Under the pieces are notes generated by a model, which made no database searches, had not been told where the DNA came from, and saw nothing but the letters and a program-made list of their open reading frames with translations. 64,000 bases of DNA from Clostridium_AD sp050717635. Lineage in GTDB: Bacteria > Bacillota > Clostridia > Clostridiales > Clostridiaceae. The translations under genes and the position numbers were made by a program. The DNA is taken from assembly GCF_050717635.1 (NCBI RefSeq), contig NZ_JBOITO010000039.1:186001-250000 (forward strand), written 5' to 3'. Below are positions 45,392 to 55,344 of this stretch, piece by piece; the stretch's first letter is position 1, and every line of letters starts with the position of its first letter.

Positions 45392-46750
45392 TCACGCCTC
45401 CACTAGCATTTTTTCAATTATATCATGTGGCAATGGTCTACTAAAAAAATAACCTTGTATTAATTCACACCCTAGCTTTTTTAAGATAAGATATTGCTCC
45501 TCATGCTCAACACCTTCAGCTATTACAGTATAGCCTAATCTTTTTGAAAGTTGAATTATACATTCTACAATTCCATAATAGCTTTGATTATCACAAATCC
45601 TATCTATAAAAGATTTATCAATTTTCAAAGTACTGATTGGTAACACGGTTAGGTAATTCAATGAAGAGTAGCCTTTTCCAAAATCATCAATAGATACTTT
45701 AACACCACTATTCACCAAATTAATAAGTATGTCGGATTCTTTTTCTATAGATTTTATTAGTGTTCCTTCAGTAATTTCTATTTCTAAATCGTTTTCAGCT
45801 AATCCATTTTTACTTATTGCATTGCTTAAAAATTCCAATAAATATCTATCTTGAATTTGAACTGGAGATATGTTAATTGCTATTTTGTCAACTTTATATC
45901 CTTTTTCCCTCCAGCTTTTCAACTGTCTGCATGCAGAATTTATAACCCATTCTCCTATTTTAAAAATCAGTCCAGTATCTTCGGCAATGGGTATAAACTC
46001 CTCGGGAGAAACAGCTCCTATTTCTGATGAATTCCACCTGAGAAGTGCTTCTAACCCTTTTATTTTTTTAGTTTTTACATCTATTTGAGGTTGATAATAT
46101 AATTGAAACTCTTCTTTTATTAATGCATTCCTAAGAGCGCTCTCAATTATCTTTTTTCTTAACATGACTTTTAACATGTCCTTATTGAAAAAGAAATATT
46201 TGTTTTTGCCCTTAGCTTTAGCATGGTACTTAGCATTGTTGGAATTTTTCAATATCTCATTACTATCGCTATTGTCTTGATCAAATAAGCAAATTCCAAT
46301 GCTTGCAGAACAATATATTTGTTTTTCTTTAACCTCAAAGGGGTCTAAAAAAGATTCTATAATTTCACTACAAACTATCTCAACTTTTTCTTTAGTTTCT
46401 ATATCGGAAATTAATATTAAAAACTCATCCCCACCATAACGAGCAACTGTTCCATAATTTCTTGTACAAAAACAGAGTAGCTGAGCAACTATCCTTAATA
46501 GTAAGTCGCCATAGTTGTGCCCTAGGGTTGCATTTATAGATTTAAAGTCATCTAAGTCCAAACACAACACTGCACCAACATTTTCATTGTTTTTTACGGT
46601 TTTTATTGCTTTGCTTAATTTTTCTATAAACAAAACTCTATTAGGCAACCCTGTAAGCATATCGTAATGTTGAAGGTGCCTTATTTGTTCTTCTGCTTTT
46701 TTAATTCCAGCTTCAGATACGCTTTTATAATTATAAATAACTTTTTTCAT
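45392..46750 (-). CDS. GGDEF-EAL protein (c-di-GMP cyclase/phosphodiesterase)
   Basis: 452 residues with no sensor domain beyond a short N-terminal helix. The GGDEF domain (about 25-190) keeps MLTGLPNRVLF, DLDDFKSIN, GHNYGD and the active site RYGGDEF, but the RxxD feedback site is lost (RNYG). The EAL domain keeps GLEALLRW, NISPVQIQD, the metal-site DDFGKGYSS and catalytic EGVEHEEQ, so phosphodiesterase activity is expected and cyclase activity is possible. It is embedded in the chemotaxis operon, between a response regulator and a hybrid kinase, which should tie cyclic-di-GMP to tactic signalling. Confidence 0.9.
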   Translation of the reverse strand: MKKVIYNYKSVSEAGIKKAEEQIRHLQHYDMLTGLPNRVLFIEKLSKAIKTVKNNENVGAVLCLDLDDFKSINATLGHNYGDLLLRIVAQLLCFCTRNYGTVARYGGDEFLILISDIETKEKVEIVCSEIIESFLDPFEVKEKQIYCSASIGICLFDQDNSDSNEILKNSNNAKYHAKAKGKNKYFFFNKDMLKVMLRKKIIESALRNALIKEEFQLYYQPQIDVKTKKIKGLEALLRWNSSEIGAVSPEEFIPIAEDTGLIFKIGEWVINSACRQLKSWREKGYKVDKIAINISPVQIQDRYLLEFLSNAISKNGLAENDLEIEITEGTLIKSIEKESDILINLVNSGVKVSIDDFGKGYSSLNYLTVLPISTLKIDKSFIDRICDNQSYYGIVECIIQLSKRLGYTVIAEGVEHEEQYLILKKLGCELIQGYFFSRPLPHDIIEKMLVEA

Positions 46751-46803
46751 ATTAATCTCCCTTTGTAGAAATTAAACTTAGTTTTAAGTACTACTGTCTT
46801 TCT

Positions 46804-47199
46804 CTATATTATTAACCCTAATTTTTTCATAACAAGGATGAATTTTTCTATTTCAATTGGCTTCCAAGCATATGCTTCACAACCAGAATCATAGGCATTT
46901 AATACTGTTGCCTTATCATTTAGTGCTGTGGTCATAATTATTTTTACTTTTTTTTCTGCTTCAATGCCCTTTTGTTTTTCAATATCTCTAATAGATTTAA
47001 GAACCTTTATTCCATCAACTCTTGGCATCATAATGTCAAGGCATATTAAGTCATAAATGTTTTCCTCATCTATTGAGTTTAAGTAGGCATCAATAGCCTC
47101 TATTCCATCTACAACAACATCACACTCCCCATATCTAGAAAGGAATTTTTTCATGAATAATCTACTGGCAAAGTCATCCTCTGCTATTAATACTCTCAT
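46804..47199 (-). CDS. Single-domain response regulator (CheY-like)
   Basis: 131 residues, receiver only: acidic pair IAEDDFASRLF, phospho-acceptor in LICLDIMMPRVDG, switch Thr in IIMTTALND and Lys in YAWKPIEIEKF. There is no output domain, so it signals by protein contact. It follows the soluble kinase gene by 13 bp and precedes the GGDEF-EAL gene by about 50 bp, which suggests a kinase - receiver - c-di-GMP enzyme relay. Confidence 0.88.
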   Translation of the reverse strand: MRVLIAEDDFASRLFMKKFLSRYGECDVVVDGIEAIDAYLNSIDEENIYDLICLDIMMPRVDGIKVLKSIRDIEKQKGIEAEKKVKIIMTTALNDKATVLNAYDSGCEAYAWKPIEIEKFILVMKKLGLII

Positions 47200-47212
47200 T
47201 TATAACACCTCT

Positions 47213-48367
47213 TTATCCGAATTTCACTTGTGGAATTTCAATATAAAAACAAGTACCGTAAGCTTTACTTGAGGTAAATCCAACAGAACCCTTTAGATAT
47301 TTCTCTCCTAAAAGCATCATGCTATATGTACCTAAGCCCCTACTCTTTCCTTTTGTAGAAAAAGGCCTCTTAAAAATATTTTGTTGTACTTCCTCACTAA
47401 TATAGCTAGGATTTCTTACGCAATACCTCACATAGCCATTTTTGCCCTTGTAGCAGCCAATGGTAACAACTCCATTATCCTTGGTAGCTTCTAATGCATT
47501 CTTGAGCATATTTCCTACTACCCTTTTTAATAAAGTAACGTCATTTACTAGATTTATACTTATAGAGTCTTCAGCTATTTTCATTGTCTTATTAAGTGAA
47601 TTGCTAAAACCCTTATAAAGCTTTTCTAATGTCTTTAATACTTCTTTAGAATTAAATTCCTCTATATCTACAAAAAGCTCATTGTTTTCAGCATCTAGTA
47701 TTTGCCTTTGAGATTGTATTTCATCTACAAGTCCTTCAAACAATCCTTCAACTTCCGCGACTTCATTTTCATACATTTGAGGAATCTTAGTTTTTAATAG
47801 GTACATCATCCCTTTTAAAGCTCCCGCTGTATTTAATACATCATGAAAAAATATCCTTTCCATAGCTCTTTTTATAACAAGATCTGTGGCATCAGTAAAA
47901 GAAAGTAAATAAAAAACTTCATTATCTATTTCTAACGGTATAACCCTTTCAAATAAGTTCAACGATAAATCAGAACCATCCAGTTTTCTTATGATTGAGA
48001 CTTCACCTTCCGCTTCGCAATTTACATTAATTGACTTTAAAATTATATTACCCGCACTACAATTTCTGCAATCAGGAGAAGTTCCACACCCGCTCTCATT
48101 TTTAAAAGCATTAATACAACTTAATGTTTCACCTGGTCTTTGCCCTAAAATAGCAGATATATCTTTAATGTTTAGCAAGTTTAAATAAGCTTTGTTTGCG
48201 TGCACAACTTGTCTATATGAATTTAATATAATTATGAAAACATTCATAGAATCTAAAACCTTAATATAAGATTCAGTAACATTAAATTTATTAGCCTGTT
48301 TTTTTATTGCATCCATATTCAACCTTTCAGCGGTGGCATAAAAGCTTTTTAAACCTTGTACCATCAT
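47213..48367 (-). CDS. Soluble PAS histidine kinase
   Basis: ATG 48367 (or the next ATG, 48364) is the best start, behind AAGGAGGGGGG. About 384 residues. An N-terminal PAS domain (VIDSM-like YIKVLDSMNVFIIILNSYRQ ... VHANKAYLNLL) contains a cysteine cluster CGTSPDCRNCS that might bind metal or sense redox. The His box is FFHDVLNTAGALKGMMYLLK, an HWE/HisKA_7-type dimerisation box, followed by an N box (VVGNMLKNALEATKD) and GLGTYSMMLL. It lies 4 bp after cheB. The partner is probably the receiver protein encoded immediately downstream. Confidence 0.82.
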   Translation of the reverse strand: MMVQGLKSFYATAERLNMDAIKKQANKFNVTESYIKVLDSMNVFIIILNSYRQVVHANKAYLNLLNIKDISAILGQRPGETLSCINAFKNESGCGTSPDCRNCSAGNIILKSINVNCEAEGEVSIIRKLDGSDLSLNLFERVIPLEIDNEVFYLLSFTDATDLVIKRAMERIFFHDVLNTAGALKGMMYLLKTKIPQMYENEVAEVEGLFEGLVDEIQSQRQILDAENNELFVDIEEFNSKEVLKTLEKLYKGFSNSLNKTMKIAEDSISINLVNDVTLLKRVVGNMLKNALEATKDNGVVTIGCYKGKNGYVRYCVRNPSYISEEVQQNIFKRPFSTKGKSRGLGTYSMMLLGEKYLKGSVGFTSSKAYGTCFYIEIPQVKFG

Positions 48368-48389
48368 TACCCCCCTCCTTTTCATCCTA

Positions 48390-49427
48390 TTATTTTTTAT
48401 TCTCCAGAATAGAATAAACTAACTGAGGAATATTTTTTAAAGCCGCTTGCTTGGTAACACCGCCAATATCGTAGGCTACTTTTGGCATACCGTAAACCAC
48501 GCTAGACTTTTCATCCTGTCCAATGGTAAAAGCGCCCCTTTGCTTCATTTTCAAAAGACCTTTTGCTCCATCGTAGCCCATTCCTGTCAAAATAATTCCA
48601 ATGGAGCTGCTTCCAGCTTTCTCTGCCACTGAATTAAATAGTACATCTACTGAAGGACAATGCCCATTTACTTTATCACCAGCAAAACATTCTACATAAT
48701 AATTATTTCCTCTTGTAATTAGCTGCATATGCCTATCACCTGGAGCAACAAGAATTCGGCCTGGAAGGACAATATCTCCAGTTTCAGCTTCCTTGGCCTC
48801 CATTTGGCAAACATTATTCAACCTATCTGCATACATTTTTGTAAATACCGGGGGCATATGTTGAGTTATTATGACACCTGGCATATCTCCTGGAAAATCT
48901 TTAACCACTTCCACAATAGCCTGCGTTCCGCCTGTAGATGCACCAATTGCAATTATAGTATTACTTATTCTAGAGTTGATTTTAGCTATATGTCTCTCAT
49001 TTGAAATATCTTTTTTAAGATGAGAAACTTTCGCCATAGATGCAATTTTAACTTTTATAATTAATTCATTTATAAACACTTCCTTACTATTGCCTGTTAC
49101 TGAGTTAATTTTCCGAACAAAATCCACTGCTCCCGCATTTAAAGCATCAAAAACATTGTCACTTACTGAACTTACCATCACCACAGGTATAGGATATTGT
49201 GGTATTAGTCTTTTTAAAAATTCAATACCATTCATCTTTGGCATTTCCACATCCAGCGTCATAACATCCGGCTCAAGTTCTATTATTTTATCTCTTGCTT
49301 CAAAAGCATCCCCTGCTGTTCCCACTACCTCTATGCCACGGTCTGCTGCTAAGCCTCTGGCAATTGTTTCTCTAAAAAGTAAAGAATCATCAACCACTAA
49401 CACTCTTACCTTTTTTACTATACTCAT
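48390..49427 (-). CDS. cheB: Chemotaxis response regulator / methylesterase CheB
   Basis: 345 residues: N-terminal receiver (VVDDSLLFRETI, phospho-Asp in VMTLDVEMPKMNG, MVSSVSD, FVRK) and C-terminal methylesterase with catalytic Ser (IGASTGGTQAI), His (ITQHMPPVFT) and Asp (TGMGYDGAKGL). It removes methyl groups from glutamates of the chemoreceptor, opposing CheR. It starts 6 bp after cheR. Length and motifs are canonical. Confidence 0.95.
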   Translation of the reverse strand: MSIVKKVRVLVVDDSLLFRETIARGLAADRGIEVVGTAGDAFEARDKIIELEPDVMTLDVEMPKMNGIEFLKRLIPQYPIPVVMVSSVSDNVFDALNAGAVDFVRKINSVTGNSKEVFINELIIKVKIASMAKVSHLKKDISNERHIAKINSRISNTIIAIGASTGGTQAIVEVVKDFPGDMPGVIITQHMPPVFTKMYADRLNNVCQMEAKEAETGDIVLPGRILVAPGDRHMQLITRGNNYYVECFAGDKVNGHCPSVDVLFNSVAEKAGSSSIGIILTGMGYDGAKGLLKMKQRGAFTIGQDEKSSVVYGMPKVAYDIGGVTKQAALKNIPQLVYSILENKK

Positions 49428-49433
49428 GTTCCT

Positions 49434-50246
49434 CTATCCTTTCCTATAAACTGCTGGCATAATATACTTATACTTAGTTTCATTTTTATTTACTGACTCG
49501 GAATGACCTATAAAAAGATAGCCACCGGGTTCAGTGATGTCGTAAAATTTATTAATTAATTCCATCTTTGTTTTTGGCTCAAAATATATCATTACATTTC
49601 TACAAAATATAACATGAAACTTTTTTTTAAAAGGAAATATTTCAGTCATTAAATTAAAATCCCTATATATTATTTCATCTCTTATTTCCTGGCCGATTTG
49701 ATAATTTTGATTTTCAGCTTTATTAAAATATTTTAGTACCCACATTTTTGGCATAGTATTCACTGCATCGTAGGAATAAATTCCCTTTTCAGCAACTTGC
49801 AAAACCTTTTGCGATATATCTGTAGCCAGTATCTTTGTATTCCACATAGGCTTTTGAGCTCCAAAGTAATCTGTAATTATCATAGCTAGTGTATAGGGTT
49901 CCTCCCCACTAGAACAGCCTGCACTCCAGACCCTTAAATCCTTAGTTTTGATGTTTTTCTCTAAATATGGAAGTACAGTATCCTTAAAGTAGTTAAAATG
50001 CTCCGCTTCGCGCATAAAAAAAGTATGATTAGTAGTAAGTTTATTTATAAGTGTACTAATTTCCTTTCCTGAAGAATCCACAAAAACGAATTTTAAATAG
50101 TCCGAAAAGTTACTAAAACCTTTCTGCATAACCATGTTACAAAGACGTCCTTCAATAAGTAGTTTTTTTTCTGTAAGATTTATCCCATAATTTACTTTCA
50201 TATATTCCATAAGTTCTTTAAACTCAGAGTCTTTTAAATTCATCAT
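49434..50246 (-). CDS. cheR: Chemotaxis methyltransferase CheR
   Basis: ATG 50246 or 50243 follows AAAGGTGAT; about 270 residues. An N-terminal helical CheR domain (FKELMEYMKVNYGINLTEKK) precedes the S-adenosylmethionine-binding fold: FFMREAEHFNYF, VWSAGCSSGEEPYTLAM, ILATDIS, VIFCRNVMIYFE and GYLFIGHSE. It methylates glutamates of the MCP. It lies between the mcp and cheB genes in the operon with 6-75 bp gaps. Confidence 0.95.
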   Translation of the reverse strand: MMNLKDSEFKELMEYMKVNYGINLTEKKLLIEGRLCNMVMQKGFSNFSDYLKFVFVDSSGKEISTLINKLTTNHTFFMREAEHFNYFKDTVLPYLEKNIKTKDLRVWSAGCSSGEEPYTLAMIITDYFGAQKPMWNTKILATDISQKVLQVAEKGIYSYDAVNTMPKMWVLKYFNKAENQNYQIGQEIRDEIIYRDFNLMTEIFPFKKKFHVIFCRNVMIYFEPKTKMELINKFYDITEPGGYLFIGHSESVNKNETKYKYIMPAVYRKG

Positions 50247-50321
50247 CTTATCACCTTTAATTTCCATATTAGACCATAGAACACAGTTAAATTTCGCACT
50301 ATGGTCTTAATAGAGTTTTTC

Positions 50322-52682
50322 TTAGTATTTCCCAAAATCCGTATTGCTGAGGGATATTTTTGGTTTCTTTCTAGTTGTTGCTGCCGCCTCTTCATAGGCT
50401 AAAGATTGGTTTTTTAGCTGTTTTACATTTTTTTGAGTTCCTTCATTATAGTATTCAGAGGTATCTTTTTTTAGCTTAAATTTTCCCACCATATTTTTAA
50501 GCATTTCTGCTTGACTCGATAGTTCTTCGCTAGCTGCTGCACTTTGCTCTGCAGTAGCTGAATTAGTTTGCACCACATCTGAAACTTGCTCTATGCCCTT
50601 ATTTATTTGATAAATTGCAGTTGCCTGTTCGTTTGAAGCTGCTGCTATCTCTCCCACTAAGGTTGCTGCTTTAGATACTCCTATAACTATTTGATCAAGG
50701 GATTCTGCAGTATTACTGGCAATTTTTGTTCCAATCTCTACTTTCTTTATAGATCCTTCAACTAAATCCGCAGTTTCCTTAGCTGCTTTTGCGCTTCTTG
50801 CTGCAAGATTTCTTACTTCCTCTGCTACTACTGCAAAACCTTTACCATGTTGTCCCGCTCTTGCTGCTTCAACCGCAGCATTTAAAGCTAACATATTAGT
50901 TTGGAAAGCTATATCATCAATAACCCTAATTATTTTTGAAATACTAGATGAAGACTCATTGATATCATCCATGGATTTAAGCATCTCTTTCATATGAGAA
51001 TTCCCAAGTACTGCTCCATCTTTAGCCTTAAGGGCAAGTTCATTTGCTTGACTTGCATTAACTGCATTTTGTTTAGTCTGAGCTGCCACTTCTGTAATGG
51101 AAGCTGTTAATTGTTCTATAGAGCTTGCTTGTTCAGTAGTTCCCTGTGAAAGAGCTTGACCTCCGTCCGAAACCTGGCTTGACCCTGAGGAAACCTGATC
51201 TGCCGCATCATTTATTTCTGTAAATACTTCATTAAGCGCTTGAATTGTAAGGTTTACTGCATTTTTAATATCCGCAAGATCTCCCTTATAATCACCCTTA
51301 ACACTTACCCTTAAGTTTCCATTTGATATTTCCGAAAGTACTGCTGCGGCTTCCATTACAGGTTCAATAACAGCATCTAAAGTCTTATTAAAACCTTCTA
51401 CTATTTTTCCAAAATCTCCACCATGCACTGATACATCTGCTCTTGTATCAAGTTTTCCTTCAACTGCTGCTTTTGATAGCATTACTGTATCTGTTACTAG
51501 TGAAGTTACCGCATCAATACAAATGTTAAGGTTATTCTTTATTTCATTAAAATCTCCCTTATAATTATCGGTTATCTTTGGAGGTATATCTCCCTTACTA
51601 ATTCTATCCATATACTCTGCTGCTACGTTTAGTGGTGCTATTACTGAATCCAGTATCCTGTTTACACCGGCTACAATTTCTTTGTATCCTCCTTTAAAAG
51701 CATCTCCATTTCCTCTTATATCAAGTTTTCCTTCAACCGCAGCTTTAGTTAGCACTTCTGTCTCTGAAACAAGTTGTTGAAGTGTTTCTACTACAAGCTT
51801 CATACTCTTTGCCAACACATCCTTATTTGACTTTGGTATAATTTCCACTCTAAGTTCTCCAGCTGCAATCTTTTCAGCAACTTCAGATTGTCCCTTAATA
51901 TTATCTACCATCTTAGCAAAGGACCCCATCAATCTTCCAATTTCATCCTTTGTTTTTGATTCTATATTTACATCAACATCACCTAATGCTAGCTTGTCCG
52001 CTGCTTTTTCTAGAAGTTTAATAGGTGTACTAATGATTTTGCTAAGAAAAATTCCTAAGGCTATTGCTATAAGAACGCCAGCAATAATGACCATATACAT
52101 TATATTATTAGCATTATTAGCATTTATTGTATTAGTGTCTGACTTAGCTTTAGCCTCTGCGTTTTTCATAGTAATTAATCCATCTACGGATTCCTGTAAG
52201 GCTTTTGTTGCTATTCCAGCTAAGCCTGTTGCACTTATTGAAGCAGTAGCTTCATCATTCTTCTTAGCTAATGCCAGTTTTAATGAATTAGAGAGTTGCA
52301 ATTCAAAGTCATTCTTCTTGTTAGTAAACTCTGTAAATTTAGGTTTCATTTCAGTTGAAATTTCAATCTTAGCAAATTCTGCTATAACACTTTCCATTTC
52401 TAATTCCTTTGTGTTTATATCAGCCGCTATTGCCTTCATTTTTTCAGCATCTGTTTCAATAATTACATCTCGTAAACCTACCCGCATCATTTGAAAATCA
52501 CTATTAATATTTGCTAATTGAGATATCGGCACTGTCATATTTTCGTATAATTCTGTATCTGATTTGTCGGCATTTTTTAAACCTACAATACCTACAGCAC
52601 CAACAACGGCAGCAATTATAGCAACAATTATAAAAGCTGATATAAGCTTAGTCGCAATTTTCATATTCATAAACAATTTCAT
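50322..52682 (-). CDS. Methyl-accepting chemotaxis protein with tandem HAMP-like domains
   Basis: 786 residues. First membrane helix about 11-32 (LISAFIIVAIIAAVVGAVGI), a four-helix-bundle ligand domain of about 155 residues (4HB_MCP type), second helix about 192-214 (MVIIAGVLIAIALGIFLS), then a HAMP domain and several further HAMP-like repeats (marked by repeated NYKGDFNEIKNNLN / DYKGDLADIKNAVN units) before the signalling tip (AFQTNMLALNAAVEAARAGQ). The start ATG 52682 follows AGGAGG. It is the only receptor in the window and is presumably the main input of this system. Confidence 0.92.
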   Translation of the reverse strand: MKLFMNMKIATKLISAFIIVAIIAAVVGAVGIVGLKNADKSDTELYENMTVPISQLANINSDFQMMRVGLRDVIIETDAEKMKAIAADINTKELEMESVIAEFAKIEISTEMKPKFTEFTNKKNDFELQLSNSLKLALAKKNDEATASISATGLAGIATKALQESVDGLITMKNAEAKAKSDTNTINANNANNIMYMVIIAGVLIAIALGIFLSKIISTPIKLLEKAADKLALGDVDVNIESKTKDEIGRLMGSFAKMVDNIKGQSEVAEKIAAGELRVEIIPKSNKDVLAKSMKLVVETLQQLVSETEVLTKAAVEGKLDIRGNGDAFKGGYKEIVAGVNRILDSVIAPLNVAAEYMDRISKGDIPPKITDNYKGDFNEIKNNLNICIDAVTSLVTDTVMLSKAAVEGKLDTRADVSVHGGDFGKIVEGFNKTLDAVIEPVMEAAAVLSEISNGNLRVSVKGDYKGDLADIKNAVNLTIQALNEVFTEINDAADQVSSGSSQVSDGGQALSQGTTEQASSIEQLTASITEVAAQTKQNAVNASQANELALKAKDGAVLGNSHMKEMLKSMDDINESSSSISKIIRVIDDIAFQTNMLALNAAVEAARAGQHGKGFAVVAEEVRNLAARSAKAAKETADLVEGSIKKVEIGTKIASNTAESLDQIVIGVSKAATLVGEIAAASNEQATAIYQINKGIEQVSDVVQTNSATAEQSAAASEELSSQAEMLKNMVGKFKLKKDTSEYYNEGTQKNVKQLKNQSLAYEEAAATTRKKPKISLSNTDFGKY

Positions 52683-52750
52683 AAGTTTAGCCTCCTAGTA
52701 TTAATTTTTTAATAAAATATGTAAACCCCATTTTGTACTTCCCTAAATTT

Positions 52751-53245
52751 CTAAATTATTGCATTTATGCTCTCTAGCTCATCCTCATTTAGTAATTTAT
52801 CACAATCAAGTAAAAGCTTAACCTCTTTTCCTACTTTACCTATTCCCCTTACATAACGATTATGAAAGCCTGTTTTTATATCTGGTGGTGGAACAATATT
52901 ACTATCGTCTATATTAATTACTTCAGCCACATTATCAACAATAAGTCCAACAGAAATTTCCTTTATATCAATTACAACTATACAGGTCCGGTCATTGTAT
53001 TGCTTTTGCTCCTTTTTAAACCTAAGCCTTACATCAATAACTGGAATAATCTTTCCTCTTAAATTAATTATTCCTCTTACATAATTAGGCAATTCAGGAA
53101 CTTCAGTTATATCCTGAATACCAATTATCTCTGTGACAAACTTGATTTCTATTCCATAAGACTCACTTCCAACAGAAAACGTGAGAAATTTTCCCTTTTG
53201 TGTATCTTCTGAAGTTTCCATAATTTCATCTAAAACCTCTGCCAT
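52751..53245 (-). CDS. cheW: Chemotaxis coupling protein CheW
   Basis: 164 residues, one CheW domain: LTFSVGSESYGIEIKFVTEI, LPNYVRGIINLRGKIIPVID, then GLIVDNVAEVINI and VRGIGKVGKEVKLLLDCDKL. It bridges the MCP and CheA. It lies 25 bp after cheA and about 70 bp before the mcp gene. Confidence 0.95.
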   Translation of the reverse strand: MAEVLDEIMETSEDTQKGKFLTFSVGSESYGIEIKFVTEIIGIQDITEVPELPNYVRGIINLRGKIIPVIDVRLRFKKEQKQYNDRTCIVVIDIKEISVGLIVDNVAEVINIDDSNIVPPPDIKTGFHNRYVRGIGKVGKEVKLLLDCDKLLNEDELESINAII

Positions 53246-53270
53246 TTTAATACCACCTTTCTTTATTCTT

Positions 53271-55316
53271 TTATCTCTCTAATATGCCACTTACATCTAA
53301 AATTAGACTGATATTGCCATCTCCGAGTATTGTACACCCGGCAATACCTTTTGCTTTTTTAATATAGGTTGGTAAGGCCTTTACCACCACCTGTTGTTCT
53401 CCAATTAAGGAATCTACAAACAAACACGCTGCCTTTGCATTATCTTCTACCAGTACCATTATCCCTTCATTTGAAGAGGTTATCTCTGTATTTATGTTAA
53501 ATATTCGATGAAGTCTGTATATTGCATAAGCTTGACCTCGTATCATTATTATTTCATTTCCTTCGCTATCCGCAATTACTTCATTCTCTTTTGGTTTAAA
53601 AGACTCTCTAATACTTGTAATTGGTATTGTGTATTTAGACTTTCCAACAGCTACCTCTAATCCATCAATTATTGCTAAAGTTAGAGGAATCTTGATTACT
53701 ATCTTACTTCCCTTTTCTGGTACACTTTCAATGGAAATGGATCCCCCTATACTATCAATGTTTTTCTTAACTACATCCATCCCAACTCCTCGACCGGAGT
53801 ACTCTGTAACATTTTCATTTGTTGAGAATCCAGGTAATAAAATATAGGAGAAAATTTCTTTATCCGTTAGTTCTTCCTCTGGTTTAGTAACTAAACCTTG
53901 AAGTTTAGCTTTCTCATATATCTTTCTTCTATCTAATCCTCTTCCGTCATCCCTAACAATTATTAGTACATCGCCACCAGCATTTTTAGCCTCCAAGGTG
54001 ATTTTCCCCATTTGGGGTTTACCATTTACTAGCCTTTCCTCTTTTTCTTCTAATCCATGATCTAAGGAATTTCTCACAAGATGCATAAGTGGATCGGAAA
54101 TATGATCAATAATATTTTTATCTACCTCTGTGTCCTCTCCAATAATCTCAAGTTTAACTTCTTTATTTAGCTTTTTACTCATATCTCTAACAATTCTATT
54201 CATCTTATGAAAAGTCATAGATACTGGTACCATCCGTACAGACATTACAATATCCTGTAATTCATTTGTAAGTTTTCGTAGCTGCCTAGCTGCTTTATTG
54301 AAATTATCTAACTGTAATCCATCTAAATCGGGGTTTTTTGTAACCATTGCTTCTGTAATTACTATCTCTCCTACTAAATCTAAAAGCATGTCCAGTTTTG
54401 AAATATTTACACTTATAATGCTTTGTAGCTTGCCACCTTTAGTTATAGGTAAAGCCTCATCTTTAATGTCTTCCACACGTTCTGTGGGATCTTCTAGAAC
54501 AATTTCTTTTTTAACTATTAAGGCTTTAAGCTCTTGTGGGTAATTCTCCACTTCTAGCAGTTCTAATTCCCTTAAAAAAACAATTTCATTTAGTGTCTCT
54601 TCAACTTTATCTTTTCCCACAGAGGTAGAAAATCCTATTAAGAACCCATTTTTTCTAATAACCTCCACACTATGGTCACTTTCTATGATATCCTCTGGGA
54701 TGTGATACATTTCACTAGCTATATCTTTAAGATTGTGTACAACCGTAAAAGCTCTTATATTTTCCATCTCACAACCATCTTCAAAGAATATTCTTGCAAG
54801 ATACTTTTGATTATCTTCTTCATTTAAGTTTTGATAACCACTTATATAATATTTAGTATCTTCTTTTCTTGGTAGCAGAACACTTTCCGTAACTGCACCA
54901 TTAGCTTGTTTCATGTCCTGAAGAAGGCTTGAACTTTTTAATACCAAGGCTTTACTTTCTCCATCCGCTTCTCCATCGTTTTCGATTTTTAAAACCTCTC
55001 CTTTGATAAAGTCAATGCCGGAAAGTACCAAATCAAATAAACTTTCAAAGTCAATAGTTACAGCTTTATTTTCTCTAATAAAGTAAAACAAATCCTCCAA
55101 TGAATGTGATAAAACAGCTATATTGTTAAACATCATCATGGCAGATGAACTTTTTATAGTATGCATTATTCTGAAAATCTCATTTATTGCTTCTGTGCCT
55201 ATTGTTTTATTTTTTTCACATTCAATACTGATTTCTTCAAGTTGCTCCATTAATTGTGTGGCTTCAAAAAGATATATTTCTAACATTGGTTCTCTGCTGA
55301 TTCCACCCTCTGACAT
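53271..55316 (-). CDS. cheA: Chemotaxis histidine kinase CheA
   Basis: 681 residues. P1 phosphotransfer domain with His52 (FRIMHTIKSSSAM); a P2-like region (about 170-270, carrying VVHNLKDIASEMYHIP); P3 dimerisation; P4 kinase with N box (LMHLVRNSLDHGLE), DDGRGLD and GRGVGMDVVK; and a CheW-like P5 (IIDGLEVAVGKSKYTIPI). All parts needed for receptor-coupled signalling are there. It lies 28 bp after the cheY-like gene. Phosphoryl acceptors in the operon are the CheY-like protein, CheB and possibly the other receivers. Confidence 0.95.
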   Translation of the reverse strand: MSEGGISREPMLEIYLFEATQLMEQLEEISIECEKNKTIGTEAINEIFRIMHTIKSSSAMMMFNNIAVLSHSLEDLFYFIRENKAVTIDFESLFDLVLSGIDFIKGEVLKIENDGEADGESKALVLKSSSLLQDMKQANGAVTESVLLPRKEDTKYYISGYQNLNEEDNQKYLARIFFEDGCEMENIRAFTVVHNLKDIASEMYHIPEDIIESDHSVEVIRKNGFLIGFSTSVGKDKVEETLNEIVFLRELELLEVENYPQELKALIVKKEIVLEDPTERVEDIKDEALPITKGGKLQSIISVNISKLDMLLDLVGEIVITEAMVTKNPDLDGLQLDNFNKAARQLRKLTNELQDIVMSVRMVPVSMTFHKMNRIVRDMSKKLNKEVKLEIIGEDTEVDKNIIDHISDPLMHLVRNSLDHGLEEKEERLVNGKPQMGKITLEAKNAGGDVLIIVRDDGRGLDRRKIYEKAKLQGLVTKPEEELTDKEIFSYILLPGFSTNENVTEYSGRGVGMDVVKKNIDSIGGSISIESVPEKGSKIVIKIPLTLAIIDGLEVAVGKSKYTIPITSIRESFKPKENEVIADSEGNEIIMIRGQAYAIYRLHRIFNINTEITSSNEGIMVLVEDNAKAACLFVDSLIGEQQVVVKALPTYIKKAKGIAGCTILGDGNISLILDVSGILER

Positions 55317-55344
55317 AAACGTCCTCCTTCTTTCTACATAACTA

